A stretch of 64,000 nucleotides of DNA from Symsagittifera roscoffensis (taxonomy: Eukaryota > Xenacoelomorpha > Acoela > Convolutidae), in NCBI RefSeq assembly GCF_963678635.1, contig NC_087065.1, forward strand, positions 75,865,786 to 75,929,785. The letters are read 5' to 3'. The position numbers and the translations under genes were made by a program. Positions 11,050 through 22,540 of this stretch are shown here, in pieces. A model generated the notes under the pieces. That model was given only the letters and a program-made list of their open reading frames with translations. It ran no database searches and had not been told where the DNA came from. Position 1 is the first letter of the stretch. Every line of letters starts with the position of its first letter.

Positions 11050-12785
11050 TGAAAGAATGTTAAGGCTGTGTTTTTAGTTTTTTTTATATTTATCTTTGAT
11101 ATGAAATTTACTATTTGAGATAATTATTGTTGGTATATATTTAGTTATAAACGGTATGCCAATGATATTGTGCTTAATATCAGTAATATGAAATGTTTGT
11201 TTAAATGGCTCATTCAAAATTTTGTTTTGTTCCATTGTTCTTGTTGGAACAAGGATTAGTTGGATTTTTCCATATTTTACTTATTTTGATCCTTGTGCTA
11301 TTGCTAATTTACTAGATGTTTCAAGAGGTGTTAAATTCGTATGTAATGTTTTGGTTTCACTCCATGTGGGAATGTTAATGATATTTGATTCTGCTCCTGA
11401 GTCGATTAAAAAATCAATTTCAAGATCTGGTGGTTGAAATTCTTTACTTCTTGGACTTTCTAAGAGAAATTGGATCGTCCAAAGTTTTTCTCTCGGTTGT
11501 TTTTTTTTGTATGTTTTGATAAATATGTTTTGTGTTTGAGCATTGTGTTTCGTTTTTCTTATCAGGTTTAATTACCGTATCAATTTCGTTTACTTCTTGT
11601 GTAGTTTGTGTATTATTATTAATGGGTCCAATGTAATATTTATCAAGAAGTTCCAATTGATTTTCATATATATGCGAAGTAAAGAGTTGTTCATATATAA
11701 TAGGTTCATAGTCGTTTTCTACTGTTATCATATTTACAGAAATGGTTTTATCTGTATCACTTTCAGTATCTGTTGATTCACAATTAATGTGGTTTAATTG
11801 TAATTCATTATTTTCTGTGTTATTAATACCTGGGGGGTCTGAAGGTGTTTCTTCATTTGTTTGCACTTGGTTGATGTGTCTTTGATGCTTTGGTGTGTTA
11901 CTTCTGTATCGATGTTTAGAATCGGGGTAACGGTTATTATTCCTATAGGGTGATTGGGAATAATTTCTGTATCTATTGTTGTAACTTGAGTTTGTGTTTT
12001 GTGAAATCTTTTGTGATCTATTATGATAATTATTGTTTGATCTTTGATAATTTGATCGATTATATGAGATATTCCGTGATCTGTTGTTTGTATAGTTCTT
12101 ATTTCGATTGTTGGATAGTTCTGATCAAACAATTTTGAAAATTCTTGTGTGAATCTTTTCCAATCTGATTTTATTTCTATAAGTAGTACTGAAAACCATT
12201 TTTGGGCTGCGCCATCTAGTGTTGTTTGGATTAACGCTGTGCGTCTATGTATCCAATTTTGATGTTCTGATTTCGATTGTTGGAGTAACTTCTATTCCTT
12301 TTGTTTGGATAGTTTCTATTTCTGTTGTATGATGAGTTTCGTGATCTATTGTTGGAATAGTGTCTCTTCCTTGGGTTTGAATGGCAACTGGATGCAGAAA
12401 CAAATTCTGTTGTGTTGGAATTTGATCGTGAATAGTTATTTCTATTTTGGTTATTTTGAGTATTCGATCGACTGTATCTATTTTGTGAGAAATTTCGTGA
12501 ATTTTTTTTGTTCAGGCGATCTACCTCTTTAAATGGGGTTATATGGTGATTGATTTCTTGATTAATTTGATTTGCCTGGGAGTGGTTTTCCAGAGCTATT
12601 ATTACTGTGTATATTCTTGTTTGGTAGGTTTTGATCTTTTTTTTCATATATTGATAGAATGATTTATTTGGTTCTTTATGCTTTTGAGGTTTATTCTGAT
12701 TATCTTGTTGTTTTTGTCTACAATCGGCAATAACTACACCATTTCTTGAAAGATGGTTTGCCTTTAAAGTTTGGGTTCTTTTCAT
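11050..12785 (-). pseudogene. Nucleocapsid linker and retropepsin region of Pol, copy 1
   Basis: 12785-12231 encodes the segment around the CCHC knuckle and the Asn/Arg/Ser-rich linker (repeated NRNR, NNRSRN). Here the codon that is TAA at 22538 in copy 2 is CAA, so Gag reads straight into Pol. 11866-11444 matches the acidic linker (PPGINNTEN, ENDYEPIIYEQ). The retropepsin motif DSGAES is readable on the minus strand near 11390-11415, in a different frame. A 145-bp piece of the capsid region is inserted at about 12118-12262. Confidence 0.8.
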
Positions 12786-12811
12786 AGATGTTTAATGTTT
12801 CAGTGATTTTT

Positions 12812-14485
12812 TCAATCAGGTCTGTATCTGATCCTTGTATTGTTATTTATATGAGGGGTATTTGTTTCGATCCGATTAACATACTGTAGTTTTAGATTTT
12901 CTGTTTCTTCGAGTTTTATTGTGATTTCTGCTTGTTCTAATTTATCTACTAATTTTCTAAAATCTAAATCTGGTTCTCGAATGGATGAGGGTTGTGATGC
13001 TCTCTTTTTTATAGCTATTTTCCTTAATTGAGGTGTTAAGGTCATCATTAAAATTTCTGTCATTTTTGTGTTTTTGTAGTCATGTGTATTGAGTGAATAT
13101 GCTTTTCGAACTAGTGTTTCGTTTCGAACTGCTAATTGTTTGATTGTTTCGTTTGGTAATCTGCGAATTTCGTTGCATAAAACTCTTTGATGTTGTTTGT
13201 TTCTTTCAGAATCAAACAATTTTGAAAATTCTTGTGGGAATCTTCTTTTCCAATCTGATTTTATTTCTATAGGTAGTACTGAAAACCATTTTTGGGCTGC
13301 GCCATCTAGTGTTGTTTGGATTAACGCTGTGCGTCTATGTATCCAATTTTGATGGAGTGGCGTATTAATTGGTTCGAGTCCTATGATTAAAATTAAATTT
13401 GCTGTGACTGCGTTTAAATAGTCTTCTACAGAATATTCAGAGTCTGTGCCTGTGAAAAACAACAGTAGTTTATTTGATGTTATTGATGATCCACCCATGA
13501 GGTATAGATTCATAGTCATCTGTAGTGATTCTGCGGCGTTTGGCATTTGTGAAAAATTTGTCAGTTGATTTTTTGTTATTTCATGTTGTTGTAAAAAATA
13601 TGGTAGTGGTATTTTGTTTTTGTATCTGAGTTAGTTGGTATGAATGCATAGTTATTGGGTTTTGTGATTGTATAGGTTGAAAAGATTGTGCGTTATTTGA
13701 GTTTTGTATATGCATTGGTTGTTGATGTTGCATATCTGCTGGATTTTGTGGGTAAATCTTTATATTTTGTGATGGTTGGGATTGTCGCGGTCTTTGTGTT
13801 CGATATTCTTTTGTATATGGTGCAAAAATGTCTGGTTGATGATAATCATCATCGTCAGATGATAAGTACTTTGTGTAATAAGGTGTTTGCGTTTTATTCC
13901 TATTTTGTTGAAAAAATGGGTTATTTTCACTATTATCCTGTGGAGGGTGTGGATTTTCTTGGAAATTTGCTGAATTGGTCGATGTATATGGAAGATTCCA
14001 ATAATGAGAACATACGTGATTTAGGTTTTGCATGTTTTGTCGGGGGGTTGATTTGTTTTTGAATGATTTACATAATTATAGTTGTGTTCTGTAGAATTGT
14101 TTCTTGTGAACGTTTTTCGTGTTTTTGACGGTTTTGTCATTGGTCTATATGTCTGATAATCCATACGTGAATATTTTGGAGCAACCGAGGCTTAACGGTC
14201 GATTGTAAGGTTACTTGTGGTAGTAATGTATTTGTATTTTTTGGTGTTGTGAGGTTTGGACGTACTGGTGAGATACTTTGTTGTGTAGTTGCTACTGTAG
14301 TTTGGACTATTTCTTCATTTATGAAGTGTGATGGGGTTTGAATATCTTGTTGTGTGAGATTTTTAGTTCCATTGAGGTTTTCATTATGTATAACTGTTGA
14401 ATTTAAGCTGTTATCGCGTGTATCGGGTAAAAATGTATTATAATTTAAAGGTGTTGCATCAATTCTTAGTGGTATTACTTTTACT
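12812..14485 (-). pseudogene. Gag capsid and Gln/Pro-rich region, copy 1
   Basis: 13546-12812 encodes the capsid-like domain (MPNAAESLQMTMN, then GAAQKWFSVLPIEIKSDW, then LVRKAYSLNTHDY), a Ty3/Gypsy Gag helical core. 14033-13581 encodes the preceding Gln/Asn/Pro-rich stretch (YLSSDDDDYHQPDIFAPY, repeated PIQSQNP). A one-base difference near 13610 relative to copy 2 puts the two segments in different frames. The homologous region of copy 2 is in one frame apart from a stop at 21614. Confidence 0.85.
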
Positions 14486-15132
14486 TAATCTTTGTGAAAA
14501 GATATTGTACTTATTGCTTGACTTGAGATATCTGCTGGGAAGTTTAAAAATGCTGGATGAGACCATTCGGGGTTCCAAACGTAATCTGATTGTTCTGCAA
14601 TGACCGTGTCGTCATTGGTACTTTGGGGTCTAAAATTTTTCCTAGCTTGTTCAATTAAGTCGATTTTTTGTATAAAATAACCGATTGTAAACCATACTAG
14701 TATTTTTTGTGGATCATGTTTTGTGTTTTGTGAGACATCATTATTGGTAAAATTTTCACGGATTGCGTTTAAAAATGTTGAGAATGCGGCGATTTCGTTT
14801 CTTACTTTTGTGAATACTTTTGAAAATTCTAAATCAAAATCGTCTCTTTGGATAACATATTTACCATGAAGTTTTCTTGGTGTGCTGAATTCTATGGTGT
14901 AGATTCCGTTTTGTTGTGTTAGGTTACATATGTCTTTCAAATAATGTTCTATAATTTGTCTTTTGATTTTTATATCTGGGAATTCTGATTTGCATGGGCT
15001 GATTCCTGGTTCAAACAAATTTACTAGTAAATTTTTGCAAAAGCGTGTTTGACCTCTATCACTGAGTGAATTTATAATAAAGGGAAAAACTGCTTCTTCC
15101 TCTGGACTTTCGTCACTTTGAGTGTTGCTCAT
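14485..15132 (-). CDS. Gag N-terminal (matrix-like) domain, copy 1
   Basis: A 215-aa open frame homologous to 19963-20833 of copy 2: acidic start (SDESPEEEAVFPFI), then DRGQTRFCKNLLVNLFEPGI and IIEHYLKDICNLTQQNGIYT. It continues without a break past the point where copy 2 is frameshifted (ARKNFRPQSTNDD), which shows what the unbroken frame looked like. It lacks about 51 residues present in copy 2 after KVFT, an in-frame difference. The position upstream of capsid suggests a matrix-like role; I know of no named family. Confidence 0.65.
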   Translation of the reverse strand: MSNTQSDESPEEEAVFPFIINSLSDRGQTRFCKNLLVNLFEPGISPCKSEFPDIKIKRQIIEHYLKDICNLTQQNGIYTIEFSTPRKLHGKYVIQRDDFDLEFSKVFTKVRNEIAAFSTFLNAIRENFTNNDVSQNTKHDPQKILVWFTIGYFIQKIDLIEQARKNFRPQSTNDDTVIAEQSDYVWNPEWSHPAFLNFPADISSQAISTISFHKD

Positions 15133-15169
15133 TTTTTCGTTTGATGACTGTTAATATATAATTATTAAT

Positions 15170-15573
15170 ATGTCTAATTGGTTGATTCCAATTGTATAGA
15201 TGTACTGGTTTGTTTTTATATTTCTTTTTTCTTCTATTTTATCCTCTTTTTGACTTTTTGATGAGTTTTTGAATCGGAAAAATATAACTGAACATGGATT
15301 GGGCAATTTTTGATTACTGATTCGTTTAATTTGTACAGTGCGTCGAGACTACTGACTTCTGATTCGGAGAATGCAATTTTTATTTTTTGAAAATCTTTTT
15401 CGTGTTATTTGTCTTTGCTTACTTATAATTTTTCTTTTTGTTGTTTGTCGTTTTGTTCGAATGTAACCAACTGTTTGTGTATGTGGGGTTATTACAAGAT
15501 CATATTTTTGGTCGTCTATTTTACAATTGTGTAGTACGATTGTTTGTTTATTTCCTAAATTTTTCAATGACAT
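15170..15573 (-). pseudogene. Small basic leader ORF, copy 1
   Basis: Counterpart of the 155-aa ORF at 19521-19988. The first 70 residues are conserved (GNKQTIVLHNCKID, YDLVITPHTQTVGYIRTKRQ), then a frameshift near residue 67 gives an early stop at 15349. The remaining part (about 15170-15345) is still recognisable in the other frame. Conservation in both copies supports a real protein; function unknown. Confidence 0.6.
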
Positions 15574-17237
15574 AAGGTTTAGGATGAGGGATGCAAGAAG
15601 TTATTAAAAATTTTAATGTCATAGACTGTTAGTCCTTACGATTTTTTGGTTAGCTTAACCTGGGTCTTTTGTTCAGGGTTGGAGATAAAACTATATCAAT
15701 TCCGAAGAATGATTTTTACTTTCTCGTGGCTAGTCTATGTTAAGGTGTTAACTTACTTAATCTTACTTAGGGGTAGTGATTGTGTTCAAGGGTTGGAGAA
15801 TAGTAAATCGATCCACAAGGTTCAGGTATAATTAGAACGCAAGTAGTTCGTTAGATACTATTTTAAACTTACTAAGTTTAAGATTTATCCTGGGTCAGGT
15901 AAGAGGAGGGTTCAAGTGAAGGATTAATAACCGAAGTTCTTCACTGTTTAGCCTAATTTGAATGGTTAGCGTGATTAAAAATTTCTATTAGTCCTGGGTC
16001 TTTTGAAAAGGTTGGGTAGTGAAAGACGTTTGAGGACGTTAGACACTTGATAAATGGGTGGGAGAGAACAAAATTGTTCTTTTTGATCGAAGAAAAAGCC
16101 TTGATGATCAGAATTTAAAATTTATAAGATAGAAAATTGATTTAGATCCAAGGAAAGCCTTGGTGATCTGGTTGAAGATTAAATAAAATTAAGGTTAAAT
16201 TAGTTTAAATTTATTTGGTAAAAGGTTTTAGTTTTTGATGATATTAGTTGATTTTGGAGTGCTGTTATGTTTAGGTGATGAAGCTGGAACAACAGGATGA
16301 TTTATATATACTAACAATTTATTGTCGTGCTACTAATTATTATTTTTTGGTTTTCAATAAATATTTTTTCAAATAGTTTTATGTATTACTGCAGAGTTGG
16401 AAGGAACGATTTGAGATCTTTTTATCAATCTTTATTGTACAATAGTTATTTTATCTAGCGCCTGAAATAATCATTGAATATTTCCTTCAAGGTTTTTATG
16501 TTTGCAAATGAAAATCTAAATTCATTGCTAGTAAGATTCTAAATATAAAAAATTGTGTTGGCTTTTGCCGTACGACCATGAAACTAAATCGTAAGTTTCT
16601 ATGTAGTCGTATGTCGTCTCTTGTCCGAGGTCTTTTTCCAATACCGTGTATTTCTCGTATTGTGCGGAATAGCGGCTCTGATCTATTGAGTCGTAGAGAC
16701 ATTTCAATTAAATTATTGTCGTGTATTATTTTGAAAATGTTTTGTCTAATTTTTAATCTATTTTTGGTTAATACTAAGCTATTTTGTTTTCTAAGGTCTT
16801 ATTCGAGACTTATGGTTGCACCAGATGAGTTATATTTGATGGTCTAACTCATAGAGTAACTTCGGATAGGGTACACCGTCTGCTCGTCACGCTATCTTAT
16901 TTTCGGCCGGATAGATTCGTGCAACTTCTTAGTCTAATACCGATCCTAATCTTACTCTTATATCTACTAGTCTCAGGGTGTTTAACTAGTCTCTGCTAGG
17001 CTCAATAGATCTAGAGTATACTGGCTTATTGCGATTGCTAAAGTTCTCTTGGAGAGGCAACTAATTTCTAAGTTAAATTCAAATCTCTCTGTTGCTGAAA
17101 TTACAAGTAATTTCAGCACTAACAAATAACTGGGTTGTTAGTTAGATGGAATATGATTGGTTAATATAAAATATTTTATAGTGATAAAATATCTAATATA
17201 TCCAATAATAAAATGTAGTTTAGATCAGGTTCCAACA
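15574..17237 (-). repeat. 5' LTR and leader of copy 1
   Basis: Forms the left arm of a very long inverted repeat whose right arm is 17864-19520. On the minus strand the outer end reads TGTTGGAACCTGATC, with the canonical retroviral TG start. The inner LTR boundary and primer binding site could not be fixed because no intact 3' LTR is available for comparison. The stretch 16741-17190 recurs at 34325-34760 and 35940-36325, as expected for LTR sequence. The leader contains several 'cctgggtc' motifs (15656, 15888, 15990) next to 'cagggttgg'-like words. Confidence 0.7.
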
Positions 17238-17863
17238 TTTTACAAATTTTTTTTTGTCAGTTTTTTTTATTTTGAAAATATATTTTCAAAAATTGTTCCA
17301 TAGATTTTTAGAGCAGCTTAAAGCTGCGCAGCTAAGAAAAACAAAAAGCTGAGACTAAATGAACGGACTTTCGCTCATAGCACAACTTTTTTTAATTTTT
17401 TAGTTCTCATAACAAAACTTTTCTCAGTTCTCATAACACAGCTCATAACACAACACAGTTTTTTCTAGATTTCCTTAGCCAACCTCTTACAAATTCAAGG
17501 CATTTCGAGAAAAAATTAAGCAACCCATTTCTAAACTAGCCAAAAAGGCTTTGAGTATCTAAGCAGCTAAAAATATTTCATATACAGTATATGTTTATAA
17601 TACCACATATGGCTTTTCGGCTTGTAGTCCGGACTATATTTTGTAGAGTTTTTTGAAAACGAAGCTGTTTAAACCTTTTTTTAAATTAATTTTCGTATGC
17701 ATGTTGTACGAATTATCTGTTGTCATAAAAGTCAAATTATAACACTGTAGCGGATTTAGAGGGCTTCGAGAAACGCAACAACAAACGTTGCTATGAAAAA
17801 TGTGACCAAATTGCGTCTTCAAAAAGTGTTTTTCTGAAGGCTCCTTTGGCACAGTGTCGAAAT
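17238..17863. other. Spacer between the two head-to-head retroelements
   Basis: About 626 bases not shared by the two LTR arms. AT-rich with short repeats of 'ctcataacacaa'. I see no convincing gene; the 72-aa minus-strand ORF at 17634-17852 has no recognisable motif. It may be the pre-existing host sequence between two insertions. Confidence 0.6.
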
Positions 17864-19520
17864 TGTGGAACCTGATCTAAACTACATTTTATGATTGGAT
17901 AAATTAGATATTTTACCAATGTAAAGTATTTGATATTAACCAATCATGATCCATCTAACTAACAATCCACTTATTTGTAAGTGCTGAAATTACTTGTAAT
18001 TTCAGCACCAGAGAGATTTGAATTTAACTTAGAAATTAGTTGACTCTCCAAGAAGACTTCAGCAACCGCAATAAACCAGTATACCCTAGATCTATTGAGC
18101 CTAGCAGAGACTAGTTAAACAACCTGAGACTAGATAGTATAAGAGTAAGATTAGGATTGGTATTAGACTAAGAAGTTGCACGAATCTATCCGGCCGAAAA
18201 TAAGATAGCGTGACGAGCAGACGGTGTACCCTATCCGAAATTACTCTATGAGTTATACACTCCAGTCCTAACTCAATTGTTATAGAAAAATACAAAAATT
18301 ATAAAAACATATTGCATTATTGTACAGAACCTCAAAATGGGACTGTACTAAAAAGCGCGAAAACCAAACGACAGTTCAAAAATTTGTTTGCCTTCAATCT
18401 GAGTTATGTGGGGAAGCTCTATTATGAAACTTCTTTTTTCAGTTTTCAGGTTCGATAATCTTATCAGACTTTTTACATACGACAAAATAGAAACTTACCA
18501 TATAGTTATATGATAGTTCGGCAAAAGCCAGAACAAACTTTTGTATTTAGAATACTACTAGCAATGAATTTAGATTTTCATCTGCAAACATAAAATCTTG
18601 AAGTCAATCTTCAAAATCATTTCAGGCGCTAAACAAATATTAATATACAATAACGATTGATAAAAAGATCTCAGATCGTTTACCTAAATTCTGCAGTAAT
18701 ATACAAAACATGTTTGAAAAATATTTATTGAAAAATCAAAATAAAAATTAGTAGCATGACAATAAATGGTTAGTATTTATAAATCATCCTGTTGTTCTAG
18801 CTTCATCACCTAAACATAACAGCATTCATAAGCTCACTAATATCATAAAAACACTAAATCTTTTCTCTACACAAATTTAAATCATTATTTAAACTTAAAT
18901 TCACTTAATTTTAAAATTAGATCATCAAGGCTTATCCTTGGATCTTAAATCATTTTCTATTTAATAAAATTTAAAACTTGATCATCAAGGCCTCTCCTTG
19001 GATCAAAAAGAACAATTTTGTTCTCCCCCACCCACTTAGCTAGTGTCTAACGACCTCAAACGTTGATTCACTATCCAACCCTTTCTAAAAACCCAGGACT
19101 AACAGAAATTTTTGAACAAAACTAATCATTCAAATTAGGATAAACAGTGAAGAACTTCGGTTATTCATCCTTCACTTGATCCCCCCTCTTACCAGACCCA
19201 GGATAAATCTTAGACTTAGTAAGTTTAAAATAGTATCTAACGAACTACTCGCGTTCTAATTATACCTGAACCTTGTGGATCGATTTACTATTCTCCAACC
19301 CTGAACACAATCACTACCCTTAAGTAAGATTAAGTAAGTTAACACCTTAGCTTATACTAGCCACGAGAAAGTATAAAATCATTCTTCGGAATCGATATAC
19401 TTTTCTCCCCAACCCTGAACAAATAGACCCAGGTTAAGCAAACCAAAAAATCGTAAGGACTAACAATTTAAGCAAATAGAAATCATTTAACAACCTTTTG
19501 CATCCGTCATCCTAAACCTT
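17864..19520 (+). repeat. 5' LTR and leader of copy 2
   Basis: Starts TGTGGAACCTGATC, the same outer end as copy 1. It contains the strongly conserved block around 18180-18240 (ggatagggtacaccgtctgc on the opposite strand) seen in every LTR copy of the window. Between about 18265 and 18480 it differs completely from copy 1. The leader has repeated 'acccagg' words at about 19091, 19195 and 19428. LTR end, primer binding site, promoter and poly(A) signal cannot be placed with confidence. Confidence 0.7.
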
Positions 19521-19988
19521 ATGTCATATAAAAACCTAGGAAATAAACAAACAATCGTTGTACACAATTGTGAAATAGATAACAAAAAATACGATCTTGT
19601 AATCACACCACACACACAAACAGTTGGATATATCAGAACAAAACGACAAACACTAAAAAGAAAAATAATAACCAAACAAAGACAAATTACACGAAAAAGA
19701 TTTTCCAAAAACCGCAACGCATTTTCAGAATCAGAAACCAACAGTTTAGACGAACTTTATAAATTAAAAGAATCTATAGATAAAAATTGCCCCATTCACG
19801 ATCAATTATATTTTTCCGAATCAGAAACAACTTCAAATTCATCAAAAAGAGGAAAAAGAAGAATAAAAAAGCAATATAAACACAAACCAGTACATTTATA
19901 CAATTGGAATCAACCAATTAGACACATTGATAATTACATATTAACAGTCATCAAACGAAAAAATGAGCTCAACACACACCCCAGGTGA
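19521..19988 (+). CDS. Small basic leader ORF, copy 2
   Basis: A 155-aa ORF starting ATG, intact. Very rich in Lys, Arg and Asn. A central basic segment (about residues 33-65, TKRQTLKRK..KQRQITRKRF) could bind nucleic acid or act as a nuclear signal. The acidic word FSESET occurs twice (about residues 69 and 94), a possible phosphorylation motif. Its last 26 bases overlap the start of the Gag frame in another frame. Conserved in copy 1 over the first 70 residues. It is the first ORF after the leader, the position of a regulatory or RNA-binding accessory protein, but the function is not known. Confidence 0.65.
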   Translation: MSYKNLGNKQTIVVHNCEIDNKKYDLVITPHTQTVGYIRTKRQTLKRKIITKQRQITRKRFSKNRNAFSESETNSLDELYKLKESIDKNCPIHDQLYFSESETTSNSSKRGKRRIKKQYKHKPVHLYNWNQPIRHIDNYILTVIKRKNELNTHPR

Positions 19989-21688
19989 AGAAAGTCCAGA
20001 TGATGATGATATCTTCCCCTTTATAGTAGATGCAACCACTGATAGAGGACAGCATATATTTTGCAAAAATTTACTTTTAAATTTATTTGAACCCGGAATC
20101 AGTCCATGTAAAACAGAGTTCCCAGATGTAAAAATCAAAAGACAAATTATCGATCACTATCTAAAAGATATATGTAACCTAACACAACAATACGGAATCT
20201 ACTCCATAGAATTCAGTTCAACAAATCAGAATCACAGTAAATATATAATTCAAACAGACGACCTTGATTTAGAATTTTCAAAAGTATTCACAGAATATAT
20301 AAAAAGCATTCAATATCATAACTCACAAAGAGCAAACTCCATATTCACTAATGAAGTTTTTGCAATAATATATAGTTATATCTCGATATTAGAAAACGAA
20401 ATCCAGATACCAAATGTCTCACCGACAGAAACATCTAAACATATAAGAGTACGACATGAAATCACACTACTCTCTAGTTTTCTAAATATAATTAAAGAAA
20501 ATTTCACGAAAGATGAAGTTTCACAACATACAAAACACGACTTACAAAAAATTTTGGCATGGTTCATAATAGATTATTTCACACATAATATTGATTTAAT
20601 TTCACAAGCAAGAAAAAAATTTTAGACCCCAAATCTCAAACGATGATACTGCCATCACAGAACAATCAGACTATGTTTGGGACCCCGAATGGTCTCACTC
20701 CGCATTCATAAACTTCCCACAATCAATCTCAAGTCAAGCAATAGGTACGATATCTTACGTAAGAGATTATGTAAGAGTAATACCATTAACCATTGATGCA
20801 ACACCATTAAACTATAATACATTTTTACCCGATATGCAAAATAATAGTTTAAACTCCACAGTCATACACAATGAAAACCTCAATGGAACTAGAAATCTCA
20901 CTCAACAAGATATTCAGACACCATCACACTTCATAAATGAAGAAATCGTACATACAACAACTACACAACAAAGTATTTCACCAATACGTCCAAATTTAAC
21001 AACACCAAGAAATACAAATCCTTCACAAACACAAGTAACCTTACAATCAACCGTCAAACCTTCGGTTGCCCCAAAATATTCACACATGGATTACCAAACA
21101 TACAGACCCATGACAATACCGCCAAAAACACGCAAAACGTTCACTAAAAACAATTTTGCAGACCATAATTATAATTACACACATCCATCAAAAACAAATT
21201 ATCAACCACGAAAAAATTTTAGTAATTATACAAGATCTCGAAACTGGGATAACCCAATAGCACAATCTAATTCAGTAAATTTCCAAACAAATTTACATCC
21301 TCCACAGGATCGTAGTGAAAATTATCCATTTTTTCAGCAAAATAAAAATAAAAAACAAACATCTTATCAAATGGATTACTTATCCTCAGATGATGATTTC
21401 TTACAACCAGATATATTTGCACCCTATAATCAAGAATATCGTGGACAAGGAATACAGAAACCATATACAAATCATAGAACTTTTTCTCCACAACCGATAG
21501 ATACACAAAATCAACAACAAATTCAGCAACAAAACCCAATTAATACACAATATTTTCAACCAATTCAGCAACAAAACCCAATGATTGCACACTCGTATCA
21601 ACCAACACAAATGTAAAATGAAATACCACTCCCATATTATCTTCAACAACACGAAATAACAAGAAATCAACTTTCAAATTTTTCTCAA
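19963..21688 (+). pseudogene. Gag N-terminal region: matrix-like domain and Gln/Pro-rich linker, copy 2
   Basis: Opens at ATG 19963 with an acidic start, then DRGQHIFCKNLLLNLFEPGI and a mostly helical segment to about residue 220. A one-base insertion in an A/T run at about 20612-20623 creates TAG (20623). Copy 1 reads through here, so this is a lesion. The frame resumes at 20624 and is open through QSDYVWDPEW and a long Gln/Asn/Pro/Tyr-rich stretch with tandem (N)PI(N)TQYFQPIQQQNP words to TAA 21614. After that stop the same frame runs directly into the capsid ATG at 21689. The whole therefore appears to be the N-terminal half of one Gag polyprotein. Confidence 0.7.
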
Positions 21689-22540
21689 ATGCCAAATGCA
21701 GCAGAATCATTACAAATGACAATGAATCCATACCTTATGGGTGGATCATCAATAACATCAAACAAACCTTTAATGGTATTCACAGGAACAGACCCTGAAT
21801 ATTCTGTAGAAGACTATTTAAATGCAGTAACAGCAAATTTGATTTTAAATATAGGACCTGAACCAATTAATACGCCACTACATCAAAACTGGATACATCG
21901 ACGCACAGCGTTGATACAAACAACTTTAGACGGCGCAGCCCAAAAATGGTTTTCAGTATTGCCTATAGAAATAAAATCAAATTGGAAAAGGTTTACACAA
22001 GAATTTTCAAAAATGTTTGACTCCGAAAGAAACAAACAACAACAAAGAGTTTTATGTAATGAAATTCGCAGATTACCAAACGAAACCATCAAGCAATTAG
22101 CAGTACGCATCGAAACACTAGTTCGGAAAGCATATTCATTAAATACACATGACTATAAAAACACAAAGATGACAGAAATCTTAATGATGACCTTAACACC
22201 GCAATTAAGAAAAATAGCAATAAAAAAGAGAGCATCCCATCCTTCTTCAATTCGAGAACCCGATTTAGATTTTCGAAAACTAGTAGACAAACTAGAACAA
22301 GCAGAAATCACAATGAAACTCGAAGAAACAAAAAATCTGAAATTACAATATGTTAACCGAATCGAAACAAATACCACAAGTATCAACAACATACAGGAAT
22401 CAGATACAGACCTCGTTGAAAAAATCACTGAAATACTCAATAGTTACGAAAAACACCCAAACTTTAAAGGCAAACCATCTTTCAAAAAATGGTGTAATTA
22501 TTGCCGACGATACGGACATAGTATTTCTGAATGTAGATAA
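21689..22540 (+). CDS. gag: Gag capsid and CCHC nucleocapsid knuckle, copy 2
   Basis: 283 aa from ATG 21689 to TAA 22538-22540. Residues about 25-240 form the helical Ty3/Gypsy-type capsid region (VEDYLNAVTANLILNIG, GAAQKWFSVLP, EIRRLPNETIKQLAVRIETL). Residues 269-282 are a CCHC zinc knuckle, CX2CX4HX4C (C269, C272, H277, C282; 22493-22534), which binds and packages genomic RNA. Upstream the frame is continuous with the Gln/Pro-rich segment except for TAA 21614; downstream it is in frame with Pol. The terminating codon is CAA in copy 1, so the stop is either a mutation or a suppressible Gag-Pol stop. Acts in assembly of cytoplasmic particles. Confidence 0.9.
   Translation: MPNAAESLQMTMNPYLMGGSSITSNKPLMVFTGTDPEYSVEDYLNAVTANLILNIGPEPINTPLHQNWIHRRTALIQTTLDGAAQKWFSVLPIEIKSNWKRFTQEFSKMFDSERNKQQQRVLCNEIRRLPNETIKQLAVRIETLVRKAYSLNTHDYKNTKMTEILMMTLTPQLRKIAIKKRASHPSSIREPDLDFRKLVDKLEQAEITMKLEETKNLKLQYVNRIETNTTSINNIQESDTDLVEKITEILNSYEKHPNFKGKPSFKKWCNYCRRYGHSISECR

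Noticed and set aside
16496-16702. 68-aa minus-strand ORF in the LTR of copy 1
   Set aside because: It lies in the LTR block that is not conserved in copy 2 and has no recognisable motif.
19000-19520. Primer binding site and LTR inner border
   Set aside because: No clear 18-base match to a tRNA 3' end could be picked out, and the matching 3' LTR is missing, so no position is claimed.
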